From contig NZ_JAMXAY010000016.1 of assembly GCF_025460835.1 (NCBI RefSeq), forward strand, positions 2,616 through 66,615: a stretch of DNA of 64,000 bases, in the 5' to 3' direction. A program made the position numbers and the translations under genes. Below are positions 44,429 through 53,238 of this stretch, piece after piece (position 1 is the stretch's first letter; every line of letters starts with the position of its first letter). The stretch is from Parapedobacter soli. Its GTDB lineage: Bacteria; Bacteroidota; Bacteroidia; Sphingobacteriales; Sphingobacteriaceae. The notes under the pieces were generated by a model. It was not told where the DNA came from. It saw nothing but the letters and a program-made list of their open reading frames with translations, and made no database searches.

Positions 44429-45823
44429 CTATTGATAACGCGTTAATAATTCGGGATTCACTTTTCGGAAATAGGCAGTCATTTCGGCTTCTAATTCCTC
44501 GACTTTTCCGGGATTTTTATGGGCAATGTTATGCGTTTCACCCCGGTCTTCCTTGAGGTTGTACAATTCCACCTTGCCGGATTTCCAGAATTTCAACAGT
44601 TTGTAGTCGCCATTGATCACCGCTGAGTGGGGATACCCGTCGTTGTAGCGGTGGAAAATGAGTGCGTTGTTTGTGCGCGCAACGGGTTTGCCCGTTTCGC
44701 CCCGGAGCATGTTCACGAAGCTGCCGCCATCGGTGTCCAGGTTACTGGAAGCGGGGGTTCCACCGGCCAGCTCGGCAAACGTAGCCAGCAGGTCCCAACC
44801 GACAATTGGGGCGTCACATTGGCTACCGGCCTCAATACCGGGACCCCTGACCAGGAACGGCACCCGTATGCCCCCTTCGTAAAGTGTCCATTTTCCGCCG
44901 CGAAGGGGATAATTCCGCATCGGCTTGGGAAACTTCGATGGGTGATCCAGCCGGTTCCGCACTGCAGGCATGAATTCGGTGGCGCCATTGTCGGCCATGA
45001 AAAAGACATACGTGTTTTGTGCAATGCCCAGCCGTTCGAGGGTATCCAACACGGCCCCGATGCTGCGGTCGAGATCTTCCAGCATACCTGCGAACGCAGG
45101 GTCGTCATGCTTCTTTCCCCCAGGTTTCTTCTGGTATTTCTCATACGACCCGGCAGTCGTCTGCTTCTCTATATGCGTGGCATAGTGCGAGATTTGTAGG
45201 AAAAAGGGAGTTCCGGCTTTCGCGTGGCGTGTCATGAAATTGCCCGCCCGTGCCGCGAGTGTATTCACCCGTTTCGGATCGCCCGTGATGAAATAATCGG
45301 TCCACTTGTCCGTTCCCTCGATGGCAAAGTTGCCGTTTTTGTTGCCGGTATCGCCGTCGCTTTCGTCATAGCCTGCATCTTCCGGCGAAAACCCGGCACG
45401 CATATCCCACTTGCCGAAATGAGCCGTCTGATAGCGACTGTTGATGCCTTTGAGTACTTGGGGCAAGGTTGGGTAGTTCCCTGCAGTTGGCTGGTAATTT
45501 GCTCCAAACGACTCATCTCCCTGCCGGGCGGGTGTATGGCCAAAGAGGATGCTTCGCCTGGAGGGCGAACAGATGGACGCGGAGGCATAAGTCCGGGAAA
45601 AACGAATGCCTCCGGTAGCTAGCCGATCCAAGTTGGGGGTTTCGTGGTAATCACTGGACGAACGCGGGTCGGTTTTGTCCATCGGCATGGAGAGCGACGA
45701 CCAACCGAGGTCATCGGCCAAAATGAATATAATGTTTGGCGTTTCGGGTTGCTGCGCGAGTACATGCGTGGAAAACCCTGCTAACACTATCGAAACAAGT
45801 AAAAACGATTTTCTTGGGATCAT
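44429..45823 (-). CDS. Sulfatase (S1 family), CSPSR active site
   Basis: The ATG at 45823 begins the signal peptide MIPRKSFLLVSIVLAGFSTH and gives 464 residues; upstream in-frame codons have no such start. The active site reads ICSPSRRSILFG with Cys85, and IIFILADDLGW supplies metal-binding aspartates. VFFMADNGATEFMP and GKWDMRAGFSPED are the other motif regions. It starts 10 bp after the PhoD-like gene, in the middle of the four-sulfatase run. Confidence 0.93.
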   Translation of the reverse strand: MIPRKSFLLVSIVLAGFSTHVLAQQPETPNIIFILADDLGWSSLSMPMDKTDPRSSSDYHETPNLDRLATGGIRFSRTYASASICSPSRRSILFGHTPARQGDESFGANYQPTAGNYPTLPQVLKGINSRYQTAHFGKWDMRAGFSPEDAGYDESDGDTGNKNGNFAIEGTDKWTDYFITGDPKRVNTLAARAGNFMTRHAKAGTPFFLQISHYATHIEKQTTAGSYEKYQKKPGGKKHDDPAFAGMLEDLDRSIGAVLDTLERLGIAQNTYVFFMADNGATEFMPAVRNRLDHPSKFPKPMRNYPLRGGKWTLYEGGIRVPFLVRGPGIEAGSQCDAPIVGWDLLATFAELAGGTPASSNLDTDGGSFVNMLRGETGKPVARTNNALIFHRYNDGYPHSAVINGDYKLLKFWKSGKVELYNLKEDRGETHNIAHKNPGKVEELEAEMTAYFRKVNPELLTRYQ

Positions 45824-45833
45824 AATTTGTGGT

Positions 45834-47276
45834 TTATGAGTGAGCATATTGCGAGTAGGTGTTGACAATTTTGCCATCCACATCGCAGTGATCGAATTGG
45901 ATATAGGGGTTGCCGTCTTTCCGGTATACGCGGACCTGCAGAAATCCGCCCTTAACCCGCAGGAAACGGTGTTCCGGCCGTATATCATCCGGCTTCCACC
46001 CTTGCGCATGGAAATCGCTGACCGGGCCCGAACCGAATTCCATCAAGCCCGTTCCGGGATCTTCAGAAACATATTGCCAGTGCCTGTCGCCGCTGACGAT
46101 GAACAACCGGTCTATGGTTGACAGGTACTGCCGCAGCCATGTCCCCTCGGTTTGGAAATTTCTATTGGCGTGGTTATCCTTTTTGGTATCCCGGTCGGGG
46201 CCGACAATCGGTGTCGGTGAAATCAGCAGTTTGAATGTGGCGTTAGAGGCCCCTATGGTCTCCTTGAACCATGCTATCTGCTCTCCACCCCAGATGGTTT
46301 TGCCGGGTCCGTCGGGCATATCATTGTTTGACCGGTATTCGCGCGATTCGATCAACCATATTTGCAGGTCCTTACCCCACCGATAGGTCCGGTAGGGTTT
46401 ATCCCGGAGCTGAACTTGCTCCTGCCACACCTTCAGGCCATCCGTATAAGAAAGCTCACCATAGGGTTGCGCCGTGGGATCGACATCGTTTTTCAGCAGG
46501 TCATGGTCGTCCTTCAGCATGTAGATAGGGACCTCACGGCAGAAATCCCGTATCGACGGTCTTGAGTTCATCGCATGCCACTTATGCCTTGCCTTTTCCC
46601 TCGTGGTAGCCAATGGCCCGGGTTTATCATAATAGACATAATCACCTGTATGGGCGTAAAAATCCGGCCGCAGTTGGCGCATGCTGTCATACACCCTAAA
46701 TCCGCGTTCCTCGTCGTCATAACTCCAGAAGTATTGGCAAGTGCAGGCCACCAAGCATACCGCAGCAGCTGTTTGCGGGTCCGGTGCCGTTCGGAAGGAG
46801 CCCTTGGCATAGTTGGAAGTCCCATTCATCGATGCGCGCGCTTCGACCTCGATATGGTAACTGGTATTGCTTTCCAGGTTGTCTATGGTGATCCTGACCG
46901 TGTAATCGTCGTCAGCTATGGCTGCATGCCAATCCGAGCGGAAAGTTTGTATACCGTCGCCGAGGAGTGTAACCCGTACAAACCCAGCCGCACCGGCAAC
47001 GGCCCCGTCCATTTCCTCCACGGGTTGGTTTTCATCGAAACCAATGGGGTGCCTGAATACCTCTTCCCTCCGTTTGTGCCGGATGGGAACGGGTGCTTCT
47101 TGACGGCATAATCGAGTCCAGAAAATAGCCGACCGGTCAGTCACTTCCGAAATTTTAAATCCGGTTGTCAAATAAACCACCGGGGAAATGGCTGCGGCGA
47201 GTTCATGGAAGGAGGGGAGCGCCATCATGCCGAGCCCGGTTTTCTTCAGGAAGTTTCTTCTACTCTGTTTACTCAT
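45834..47276 (-). CDS. PhoD-like metallophosphoesterase, Tat-exported
   Basis: The start at ATG 47276 gives 480 residues with a Tat signal, SRRNFLKKTG (5-14). A beta-rich PhoD N-terminal domain (about 33-165) precedes the metallophosphatase domain: HTGDYVYYD at 209-217, KDDHDLLKNDVDP at 255-267 and VSGDRHWQY further on. PhoD enzymes cleave phosphomonoesters and diesters in the periplasm or outside, using calcium and iron. Its place between sulfatases suggests a phosphorylated substituent on the target, but PhoD homologues are also recruited for other esters. It is 52 bp from the upstream sulfatase stop. Confidence 0.85.
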   Translation of the reverse strand: MSKQSRRNFLKKTGLGMMALPSFHELAAAISPVVYLTTGFKISEVTDRSAIFWTRLCRQEAPVPIRHKRREEVFRHPIGFDENQPVEEMDGAVAGAAGFVRVTLLGDGIQTFRSDWHAAIADDDYTVRITIDNLESNTSYHIEVEARASMNGTSNYAKGSFRTAPDPQTAAAVCLVACTCQYFWSYDDEERGFRVYDSMRQLRPDFYAHTGDYVYYDKPGPLATTREKARHKWHAMNSRPSIRDFCREVPIYMLKDDHDLLKNDVDPTAQPYGELSYTDGLKVWQEQVQLRDKPYRTYRWGKDLQIWLIESREYRSNNDMPDGPGKTIWGGEQIAWFKETIGASNATFKLLISPTPIVGPDRDTKKDNHANRNFQTEGTWLRQYLSTIDRLFIVSGDRHWQYVSEDPGTGLMEFGSGPVSDFHAQGWKPDDIRPEHRFLRVKGGFLQVRVYRKDGNPYIQFDHCDVDGKIVNTYSQYAHS

Positions 47277-47328
47277 TTCACTCAAAAATCATTGTCCATA
47301 ATTGTCTTCCTTCAATTTCATCCAAGTT

Positions 47329-48903
47329 TCACTCCTTATCCTGGTAAGCCGGGTTATAGACGCCCTGTTCACGGAACCCAGGGAATGGGCGCATCCTGCC
47401 GAACCGGGGGTAGCTATCAAACACTTCACCTCCCGACACGACCCGAGGGTCGCCCTGCTCAGCCAGCACCCGCCAGAGTTCTGTACGGAGCCCGGCCAGC
47501 ACGTCGGCATAGCGGCTATCGGATGCCAGGTTCGTTAAGCAGGCGGGATCTTCGCGGATGGCGTACAACTCTTCAGCACCCCGTTTGGCGGTAGCCAAGC
47601 CGAACTGTTCCGGCCAGCGGTACCGATTGGTGAGCAGGAGCTCTTTAGTGGGCGAATCGTCGATGTCTTCAAACCCCCACACAATTGGCTTCATTCCGGT
47701 GCCGGAGGCAACATCCACCGGGATAACTGGCGGCGGGTCGCCCATCGGCCACCGATCGGGTTTGAGGTTACATATATACAGGTAATCCGTTGTCCGGATA
47801 GCACGCGCCGGATAACCTAGATTATCCGGCCGGGCATGTGTATGCCGCTCCCTCCCGCTCAATACGTAGCGGCGACTGGTATCAGACACCCCATCATTTA
47901 ATAACGGAACAAGGCTTTCCCCGGCAGTGGCGGGCAGTGGGGCGGCATCAGCCCAGCCGAGGATGGTAGGGGCCAAATCGATGAGACCTACGGGCACGTC
48001 GATTGTGCGCGGCCCCCTGATTCCGGGGCCGCAGATGGCCAGAGGCACATGGATGCCATACTCGTGCAAGCCCGCTTTCGCATGCGGGAATGCCATGCCA
48101 TTGTCGGCTGTTACGACGATGATGGTATTTTCCAGCTCCCCAATGCGTTCCAATAGGTCGAGCATCTCTTTGAGGTGCCGATCAAACCAACTGACTTCAA
48201 AAGCATAATCCAATAAATCGGTCCTCACCGTATCATGGCTGGGCAAAAAGGGCGGGACACGCATTCCCACGGAGTCCAGCCCTTGGCGAAGGCCCGACCC
48301 GTATTCATATACCCGATGTGGCTCATGGCAGCCAAACCAAAAAAAGAACGGCTTCCCTTCCGGCCTTTCAGCAAGGAAACGCTCAAAATTGGCGGCATAG
48401 TTTGTGCGATTGATCCCACTTGTAGGTACACCCGTGTATTTTTCGCTGTTGTATTCCGGTCCCACCGGATTTTGCTGCCATCCGGCATCACGCCAATTGC
48501 CCGGTCCCCACGCCTTGCCGGTATACCCGGTAAAATAGCCGGCCGATGCCAACGCATCGGTGAATACGGGGAATTTCTTGGGGAAATAGCTGCTATGTGT
48601 GCCTGCTTCTTCCAGCTGCCAGATGTTGCGCCCCGTAAGAATTGCCGCCCTGGAAGGGCTGCATTGCGGTGCGGCAACAAATGCGTTATTGAACAGGACA
48701 CCATGCCTCGCCACGCTATCAAATGCAGGGGTCACGAACTGTGGCATACCGTAAATCGAGGTGTATGGGTACGATTGGTCATCGGCAATAGCAAACAGGA
48801 TGTTGGGCGCGCGTTGCGGCTTCGTTTTATGGGATTGCTGCGTACAGGCGCTCCAACTCATGATGGAGCCAATCAATATGTTGCAGATCAGTAACTTGTT
48901 CAT
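47329..48903 (-). CDS. Sulfatase, N-sulfoglucosamine sulfohydrolase-like, lipoprotein
   Basis: This 524-residue protein has a lipoprotein signal (SWSAC, Cys20). The active site reads PQCSPSRAAILTG with Cys81 as formylglycine. VTADNGMAFPHAKAGLHEYG and GYPARAIRTTDYLYICNLKP (then DRWPMGDPP) match N-sulfoglucosamine sulfohydrolase (heparan N-sulfatase) relatives, a subfamily that also includes other sulfatases. The start overlaps the stop of the heparinase-like gene by 4 bp. N-sulfate hydrolysis would fit a glycosaminoglycan-like substrate, but the subfamily link is from motifs only. Confidence 0.9.
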   Translation of the reverse strand: MNKLLICNILIGSIMSWSACTQQSHKTKPQRAPNILFAIADDQSYPYTSIYGMPQFVTPAFDSVARHGVLFNNAFVAAPQCSPSRAAILTGRNIWQLEEAGTHSSYFPKKFPVFTDALASAGYFTGYTGKAWGPGNWRDAGWQQNPVGPEYNSEKYTGVPTSGINRTNYAANFERFLAERPEGKPFFFWFGCHEPHRVYEYGSGLRQGLDSVGMRVPPFLPSHDTVRTDLLDYAFEVSWFDRHLKEMLDLLERIGELENTIIVVTADNGMAFPHAKAGLHEYGIHVPLAICGPGIRGPRTIDVPVGLIDLAPTILGWADAAPLPATAGESLVPLLNDGVSDTSRRYVLSGRERHTHARPDNLGYPARAIRTTDYLYICNLKPDRWPMGDPPPVIPVDVASGTGMKPIVWGFEDIDDSPTKELLLTNRYRWPEQFGLATAKRGAEELYAIREDPACLTNLASDSRYADVLAGLRTELWRVLAEQGDPRVVSGGEVFDSYPRFGRMRPFPGFREQGVYNPAYQDKE

Positions 48904-51467
48904 TTTCTATCGTTTTTGCCGTCGACTAACAACCGTTGCCGGATAGCATGGGGCAACTCATCCGGGGCTTCCACATACCGGATATGGCTGTTAAGCTTTT
49001 CGGCGAGCTTTGCGTGCCCCTCATGTTGGCCAAAGTTTTTCCCGGCTAGCGAAATCTGTTTCGCGTGTGTAGAGAACACTGTTGTCCCCGAATGGTTCAT
49101 TACAGATACATTGGGCGACAGCGCCGTGTCTAATTGCGCTTGGATATCCCAATCGCCCAGGGAAACTGTCACCACGCCATCGCGGTATACTTCTTCTGCC
49201 GATTCGATCGCCGCTGCGGGGCCAATCTGGAAAACGGCGAGGAAGCGTGTGGTACGGGTTTTGGAACGATTGATTGCTTTAAGGTGCCACTGTTCGTCAT
49301 CGTAACGCTTCAACTCCCCCGACTCATTGCGGCTACCCCGCCAATTTTCTGCCCGCACTTCAAATGTGTCGGCCAAGCTCCACGATACGGCATCAGGGGT
49401 CCACAGTTTACCTACTCCGTTAAACCCATCGAAGTGGGATGAAAAGCGGTTGCTCGTAGTATCGATATGGATTCTGGCCATACTGTGGAGCAGCCAAGAC
49501 CAACTAGCCGGATGGTCGGATTCCAACTCATCGTATACCACTATGATATCCGGTTTAAGCAAGAGCAGATGCCGGTAAAATTTCTTCACCCCGTGGTCTT
49601 CATTGGTTTCGTTGCTACTGTACGCGGCAGACGCGTCCCCCATCACGTAGGCCATGTCTTCACCTTGCAGGAACCGGGGTATCCAGCCATAGGCTTCTAC
49701 ACTGTATGGCTGGCCGGCACCGTCAATCAGCACGCTGTTATTACTTTTTGTGTGCTGGTACCATCCTGTACGGTGTGGGTCTTTCATCGTTACTTTATAG
49801 CCGGTACGGAAGAAAGCACGCTTTCCGCCGTATAAGATATTAAACGAGTTTTGGTCGGAAAGGAAATGCCCATACGACCCGAAGGGGCTCGAACGCATGG
49901 CCACCATGAGGTTTTCATCGGTATTGGCCGGATTGGAATGTAGTGCTGCTAAGCCGATTTCCCGGAAAACCTTCCCCATTTCCATGTCGTTTTCCGTAGC
50001 CAAATCTGCCGTATCCGTCTCTTCGGTCCGGGAAAGCCTGATCCATCTCAAGGACTTATCAGCAGAGATATCAGGGTTTTCGTATTGCCGGCACCTTTTC
50101 ACATATTCGGCGGCCCTGGGGTCGCGCGTCAGCCTTGCAAGTATATCGGCATAGGCAATATAGGCTACCCCGGGTGAAAATACCTCTTCCGTGTTATCTC
50201 CAAACCCGTCTGCGGAAGACCCGGGCGGCACATGGTATAAAAGCCAGTCGATAGTGTTCGTATACCACGGATGCGTGCTAATAAAATCAAATCCGGTATA
50301 CTGTTTGATTGTGAGCGGGATGTCGATGAGTGTCGCCATATTCATCCGGAAATAGGAGGCCCCCTCAATCCAGCCGCCATCCACCCCCCCCAATATGGGT
50401 GCACGGGCGAGGAACAATTCATAGGCATATGCCAGCCATTGGGCGGCCTCGGGCACCTTTCCATATACGGCTATCCCGGTTTGGAAGAAATAATGCAGTA
50501 TGTGCTGCCACACGTGGCCGCTCAATATTTTTGCTTCCACATCGTTCCGCCAGCTTATATAAAAACCGGTGGCCCGCTCAACGATCGGCCCGACCAGTGC
50601 GACGCGGTCTGCACTGTCGAGAGACGTATGGAAGGTATCATATACGGTAGCGAGCGCCAGCATACAGCGTGCATCACTGAAATCACTTATCTTGGATACC
50701 CCTTGTGTATCCCATGTCGCAACTTCCCTGGCAATGCGTATGGCGTGGAGCCGATACCGGCTGTCGCCGGTAAGGAGGTATGCCTGGCAGAGCGGCATTG
50801 TGGTTCCATAGGCAAAGTCACCCAACCTCTTACTAGCATCCTGCTCTAGCTTACGGTTTTGCTCCGCATCGTTGAGCCGGTTTTTTGGCAAGCCTTCACG
50901 CTCCGTCATGATCGGTTGTTTAAGGGCCTTTTCCGCTTCGCGGATGATGGCCTCCGCATCACCATTGGCAACGAGCGTCCTGATACGTGGTATATCCGCC
51001 GCCCCATCGGCGAGTAGCCGCGGGTGGTCTGGAGGTATGCCTTTGAAGAACCGGTCAATGGGTGGAGATACCAACGGGATTGCCTCCGGTGTAATTTGGA
51101 AAGTCTGCAAAGCAGACCAGGTTTTGCCGGACACCCGATATTGCCAATACCATTGTCCATCCGAAAGGCGTTGATGTGGATTGAACATTGCCCATGGAAT
51201 TTGTTCCCGGTATATCGTATGTCCTCTAAATAGTGAATCTTGCGACAAGCGGACGTCATAATACGTCGTCTTTTCTTTTTCTGCCGGCCAGCGGAGGACA
51301 GGCACATTGAACTGCGCTGCAATACCTGCGGTCGGCTGGGCCACTGCGAGATACCGTGAATATACCGTGCCGGGATAGGGTGGCGGCGTGGTGTGTGGTG
51401 TGCTGCATTGCATAACAACAGCCGCGGCTATACCCAAGACAAAACAAGTTGGCTGCTTACGTACCAT
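48900..51467 (-). CDS. Heparinase II/III-type polysaccharide lyase with DUF4962 domain, lipoprotein
   Basis: This 855-residue protein has a lipoprotein signal (VVMQC, Cys21), an Ig-like N-terminal part (about 45-150), a long helical toroid of DUF4962/heparinase II-III N type (about 155-500, with EGASYFRMNMATLIDIPLTI), and a C-terminal beta-sandwich (about 530-840, with SYGHFLSDQNSFNILYGGKR and KSNNSVLIDG). Lyases of this fold split uronic-acid polymers by beta-elimination, leaving a 4,5-unsaturated uronyl end. The GH105-type hydrolase next to it is the expected partner. Its substrate is not shown by sequence. It overlaps the GH105 gene by 11 bp and the sulfatase by 4 bp. Confidence 0.9.
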   Translation of the reverse strand: MVRKQPTCFVLGIAAAVVMQCSTPHTTPPPYPGTVYSRYLAVAQPTAGIAAQFNVPVLRWPAEKEKTTYYDVRLSQDSLFRGHTIYREQIPWAMFNPHQRLSDGQWYWQYRVSGKTWSALQTFQITPEAIPLVSPPIDRFFKGIPPDHPRLLADGAADIPRIRTLVANGDAEAIIREAEKALKQPIMTEREGLPKNRLNDAEQNRKLEQDASKRLGDFAYGTTMPLCQAYLLTGDSRYRLHAIRIAREVATWDTQGVSKISDFSDARCMLALATVYDTFHTSLDSADRVALVGPIVERATGFYISWRNDVEAKILSGHVWQHILHYFFQTGIAVYGKVPEAAQWLAYAYELFLARAPILGGVDGGWIEGASYFRMNMATLIDIPLTIKQYTGFDFISTHPWYTNTIDWLLYHVPPGSSADGFGDNTEEVFSPGVAYIAYADILARLTRDPRAAEYVKRCRQYENPDISADKSLRWIRLSRTEETDTADLATENDMEMGKVFREIGLAALHSNPANTDENLMVAMRSSPFGSYGHFLSDQNSFNILYGGKRAFFRTGYKVTMKDPHRTGWYQHTKSNNSVLIDGAGQPYSVEAYGWIPRFLQGEDMAYVMGDASAAYSSNETNEDHGVKKFYRHLLLLKPDIIVVYDELESDHPASWSWLLHSMARIHIDTTSNRFSSHFDGFNGVGKLWTPDAVSWSLADTFEVRAENWRGSRNESGELKRYDDEQWHLKAINRSKTRTTRFLAVFQIGPAAAIESAEEVYRDGVVTVSLGDWDIQAQLDTALSPNVSVMNHSGTTVFSTHAKQISLAGKNFGQHEGHAKLAEKLNSHIRYVEAPDELPHAIRQRLLVDGKNDRK

Positions 51468-53238
51468 GCTGTGTACGGTTTTGGTGGACCAGGCTCCAAA
51501 CCCTGAAATTCCGGTATCGGAAATGGGACCATTGCATCTGTCGGAAGCCTATCTTGCCTCCACCGAGTGCCGGCCCCCCGGTAGTTCCCGCATCTGTCCA
51601 ATCAATGATTTTCCGGTCATCGATAAAGAAGTAAATACGGCTTTGGTCTTTCACCAGCTTTATCCGGTGAACAGCGGGGGACTGCTTTGGAATACCTTCA
51701 GCTCCCGTTTGTACCAATGCGAAGCCACTGTTCTTACGGAGATGGGCGAACTCCCGTGCAGGGTTCTTGGGATTATTGGCGTAGTAAGATATGTGGTAGC
51801 TGTTAATCTGATCTTTTGTATAGTACTTGAACGTACCTTCGCGGGGAGGGAGGCTGGAGTCGAACAGGTCCTCGCCCGCTCTTCCGGCAGCGGCAAAGAA
51901 TGCAATCAATAAGCCGGCTTCGCGGTAGAGGTTTTGTACCTCCCATTCGGCGATAAAACTGTCGGGGAATGTCTTAGGGCACCACAGTACATGGTGCCAT
52001 TGCTGCTGCTCGGCATACATTTCCATCCAGTCATTTTTGAAGCTCAGTTTACCCGGTCCTTCCATCACCCATCCACGCACATCGGTGGTGTCTGCCAGCT
52101 TATTCTCATAAAGCAGTACTCCTTTTCCGTATGTCTCCCGGAGCTCCGGCCCGTCAAGCAGCCGAAGGATTTCACATCCCGCCAGCAAGAACGCACCGGT
52201 TCCGTACGACTCCCAGTTTTCTTCCGAAAAAGCCTTGGGCTCGATGCCGGGTGGCTGTACAAAGCCCAGCCGGCCTTCTGCATTGACGTGGCTGCTTAGC
52301 CCGGCCCAAGCCTTCTTGACGACGGGTAGATAGGTGTCCGCGTCGAGTAAGCCGGTACGGACCCCCCAAGCAAAGGCATAGCAGAAAAGTGCCGTGCTAC
52401 TGCATTCCGGTTCGGGGAAAGCATCGTAATCGAGCAGACTAGCCCGCCAAAGCCCGTCGGCCCCCTGACACGCACGGATGGATGCGGCCATCTCTACAAA
52501 TTGCTTTTCGAACCGGGGGCGGCCTTTAAAATCGGTGGGCAATTCGCTACAGATGCGCGCAATAGCCGCTAACACCCATCCATTGCCGCGGCTCCAGAAC
52601 ACTTTCGCACCATTGGGGCTTCTGGCATCCAAGAATCGGTCATCGCGGTAAAAGAGGTTCTCCGGTTGGGCATAGAGGTATTCCGATGTTTTCCTCCAGT
52701 GTTCGGTTAGGTAATCGAGGTATTTCTCATCCCCCGTCAACCGGTAGTATTTCGCAAATGCGGGGGGTGCCATGAATAGTGCATCGCACCACGACCACCA
52801 TTCCCTACGGTAGGGGTTGTCGATAAAGCGCACATCGGCTTTAGGCCGCCGGCCTACATGGGCATCCAACACCCATTTGCTATACAACATGCGTTGGCTG
52901 TCTGGTTCGAGCTGGAATAAATCCAGATATGTCTGTACAACCATCAAACGGTCCGCATCATATATGTCTGGCATTCCTTGCCAATCATGCGTCGACGCCA
53001 TATTGCACAGGTAACGGTAGTAGCGTGAGTCGCGGGTAGTTTCATAAAGTGCCGTTAAGCCGGCGTACCAAGTCCCTTCGTGCCAGTCAAGAACCGGATA
53101 TTTGCTTGGCTGTTGCATCTGCCATTGTGCTGACTTATTCATCAAATGGAGTATATCACGTTTCTGCCAAGCCCCCTGTGCGCTAACGGTGCACGGGGTA
53201 ATAATTAAAAACAATAAAACAATAGTCAATCTAATCAT
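51457..53238 (-). CDS. GH105-type unsaturated uronyl hydrolase fused to a C-terminal DUF1961/DUF6250-like domain
   Basis: This 593-residue exported protein (signal about 1-21) has an alpha/alpha-barrel of GH88/GH105 type (about 22-375): HEGTWYAGLTALYE, DADRLMVVQTYLD, WCDALFMAPPAFAKYY (Asp152 is the likely catalytic acid) and WSRGNGWVLAAIARI (215-229). Residues about 390-590 are a separate beta-sandwich with AEWEVQNLYREAGLLIAFFA and IYFFIDDRKIIDWTD, like the DUF1961/DUF6250 concanavalin-type domains. GH105 removes the unsaturated uronic acid left by lyases; the extra domain may bind glycan. Natural fusions of this pair are less usual than the stand-alone enzyme. Confidence 0.87.
   Translation of the reverse strand: MIRLTIVLLFLIITPCTVSAQGAWQKRDILHLMNKSAQWQMQQPSKYPVLDWHEGTWYAGLTALYETTRDSRYYRYLCNMASTHDWQGMPDIYDADRLMVVQTYLDLFQLEPDSQRMLYSKWVLDAHVGRRPKADVRFIDNPYRREWWSWCDALFMAPPAFAKYYRLTGDEKYLDYLTEHWRKTSEYLYAQPENLFYRDDRFLDARSPNGAKVFWSRGNGWVLAAIARICSELPTDFKGRPRFEKQFVEMAASIRACQGADGLWRASLLDYDAFPEPECSSTALFCYAFAWGVRTGLLDADTYLPVVKKAWAGLSSHVNAEGRLGFVQPPGIEPKAFSEENWESYGTGAFLLAGCEILRLLDGPELRETYGKGVLLYENKLADTTDVRGWVMEGPGKLSFKNDWMEMYAEQQQWHHVLWCPKTFPDSFIAEWEVQNLYREAGLLIAFFAAAGRAGEDLFDSSLPPREGTFKYYTKDQINSYHISYYANNPKNPAREFAHLRKNSGFALVQTGAEGIPKQSPAVHRIKLVKDQSRIYFFIDDRKIIDWTDAGTTGGPALGGGKIGFRQMQWSHFRYRNFRVWSLVHQNRTQHGT

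Noticed and set aside
45824-46009. Long N-terminal extension of the sulfatase at 44429
   Set aside because: The first 62 residues have no signal peptide and overlap the PhoD-like gene; ATG 45823 begins a proper signal.
49897-50849. Overlapping plus-strand frames within the heparinase-like gene
   Set aside because: No protein-like features; the minus-strand gene is fully supported by domain motifs.
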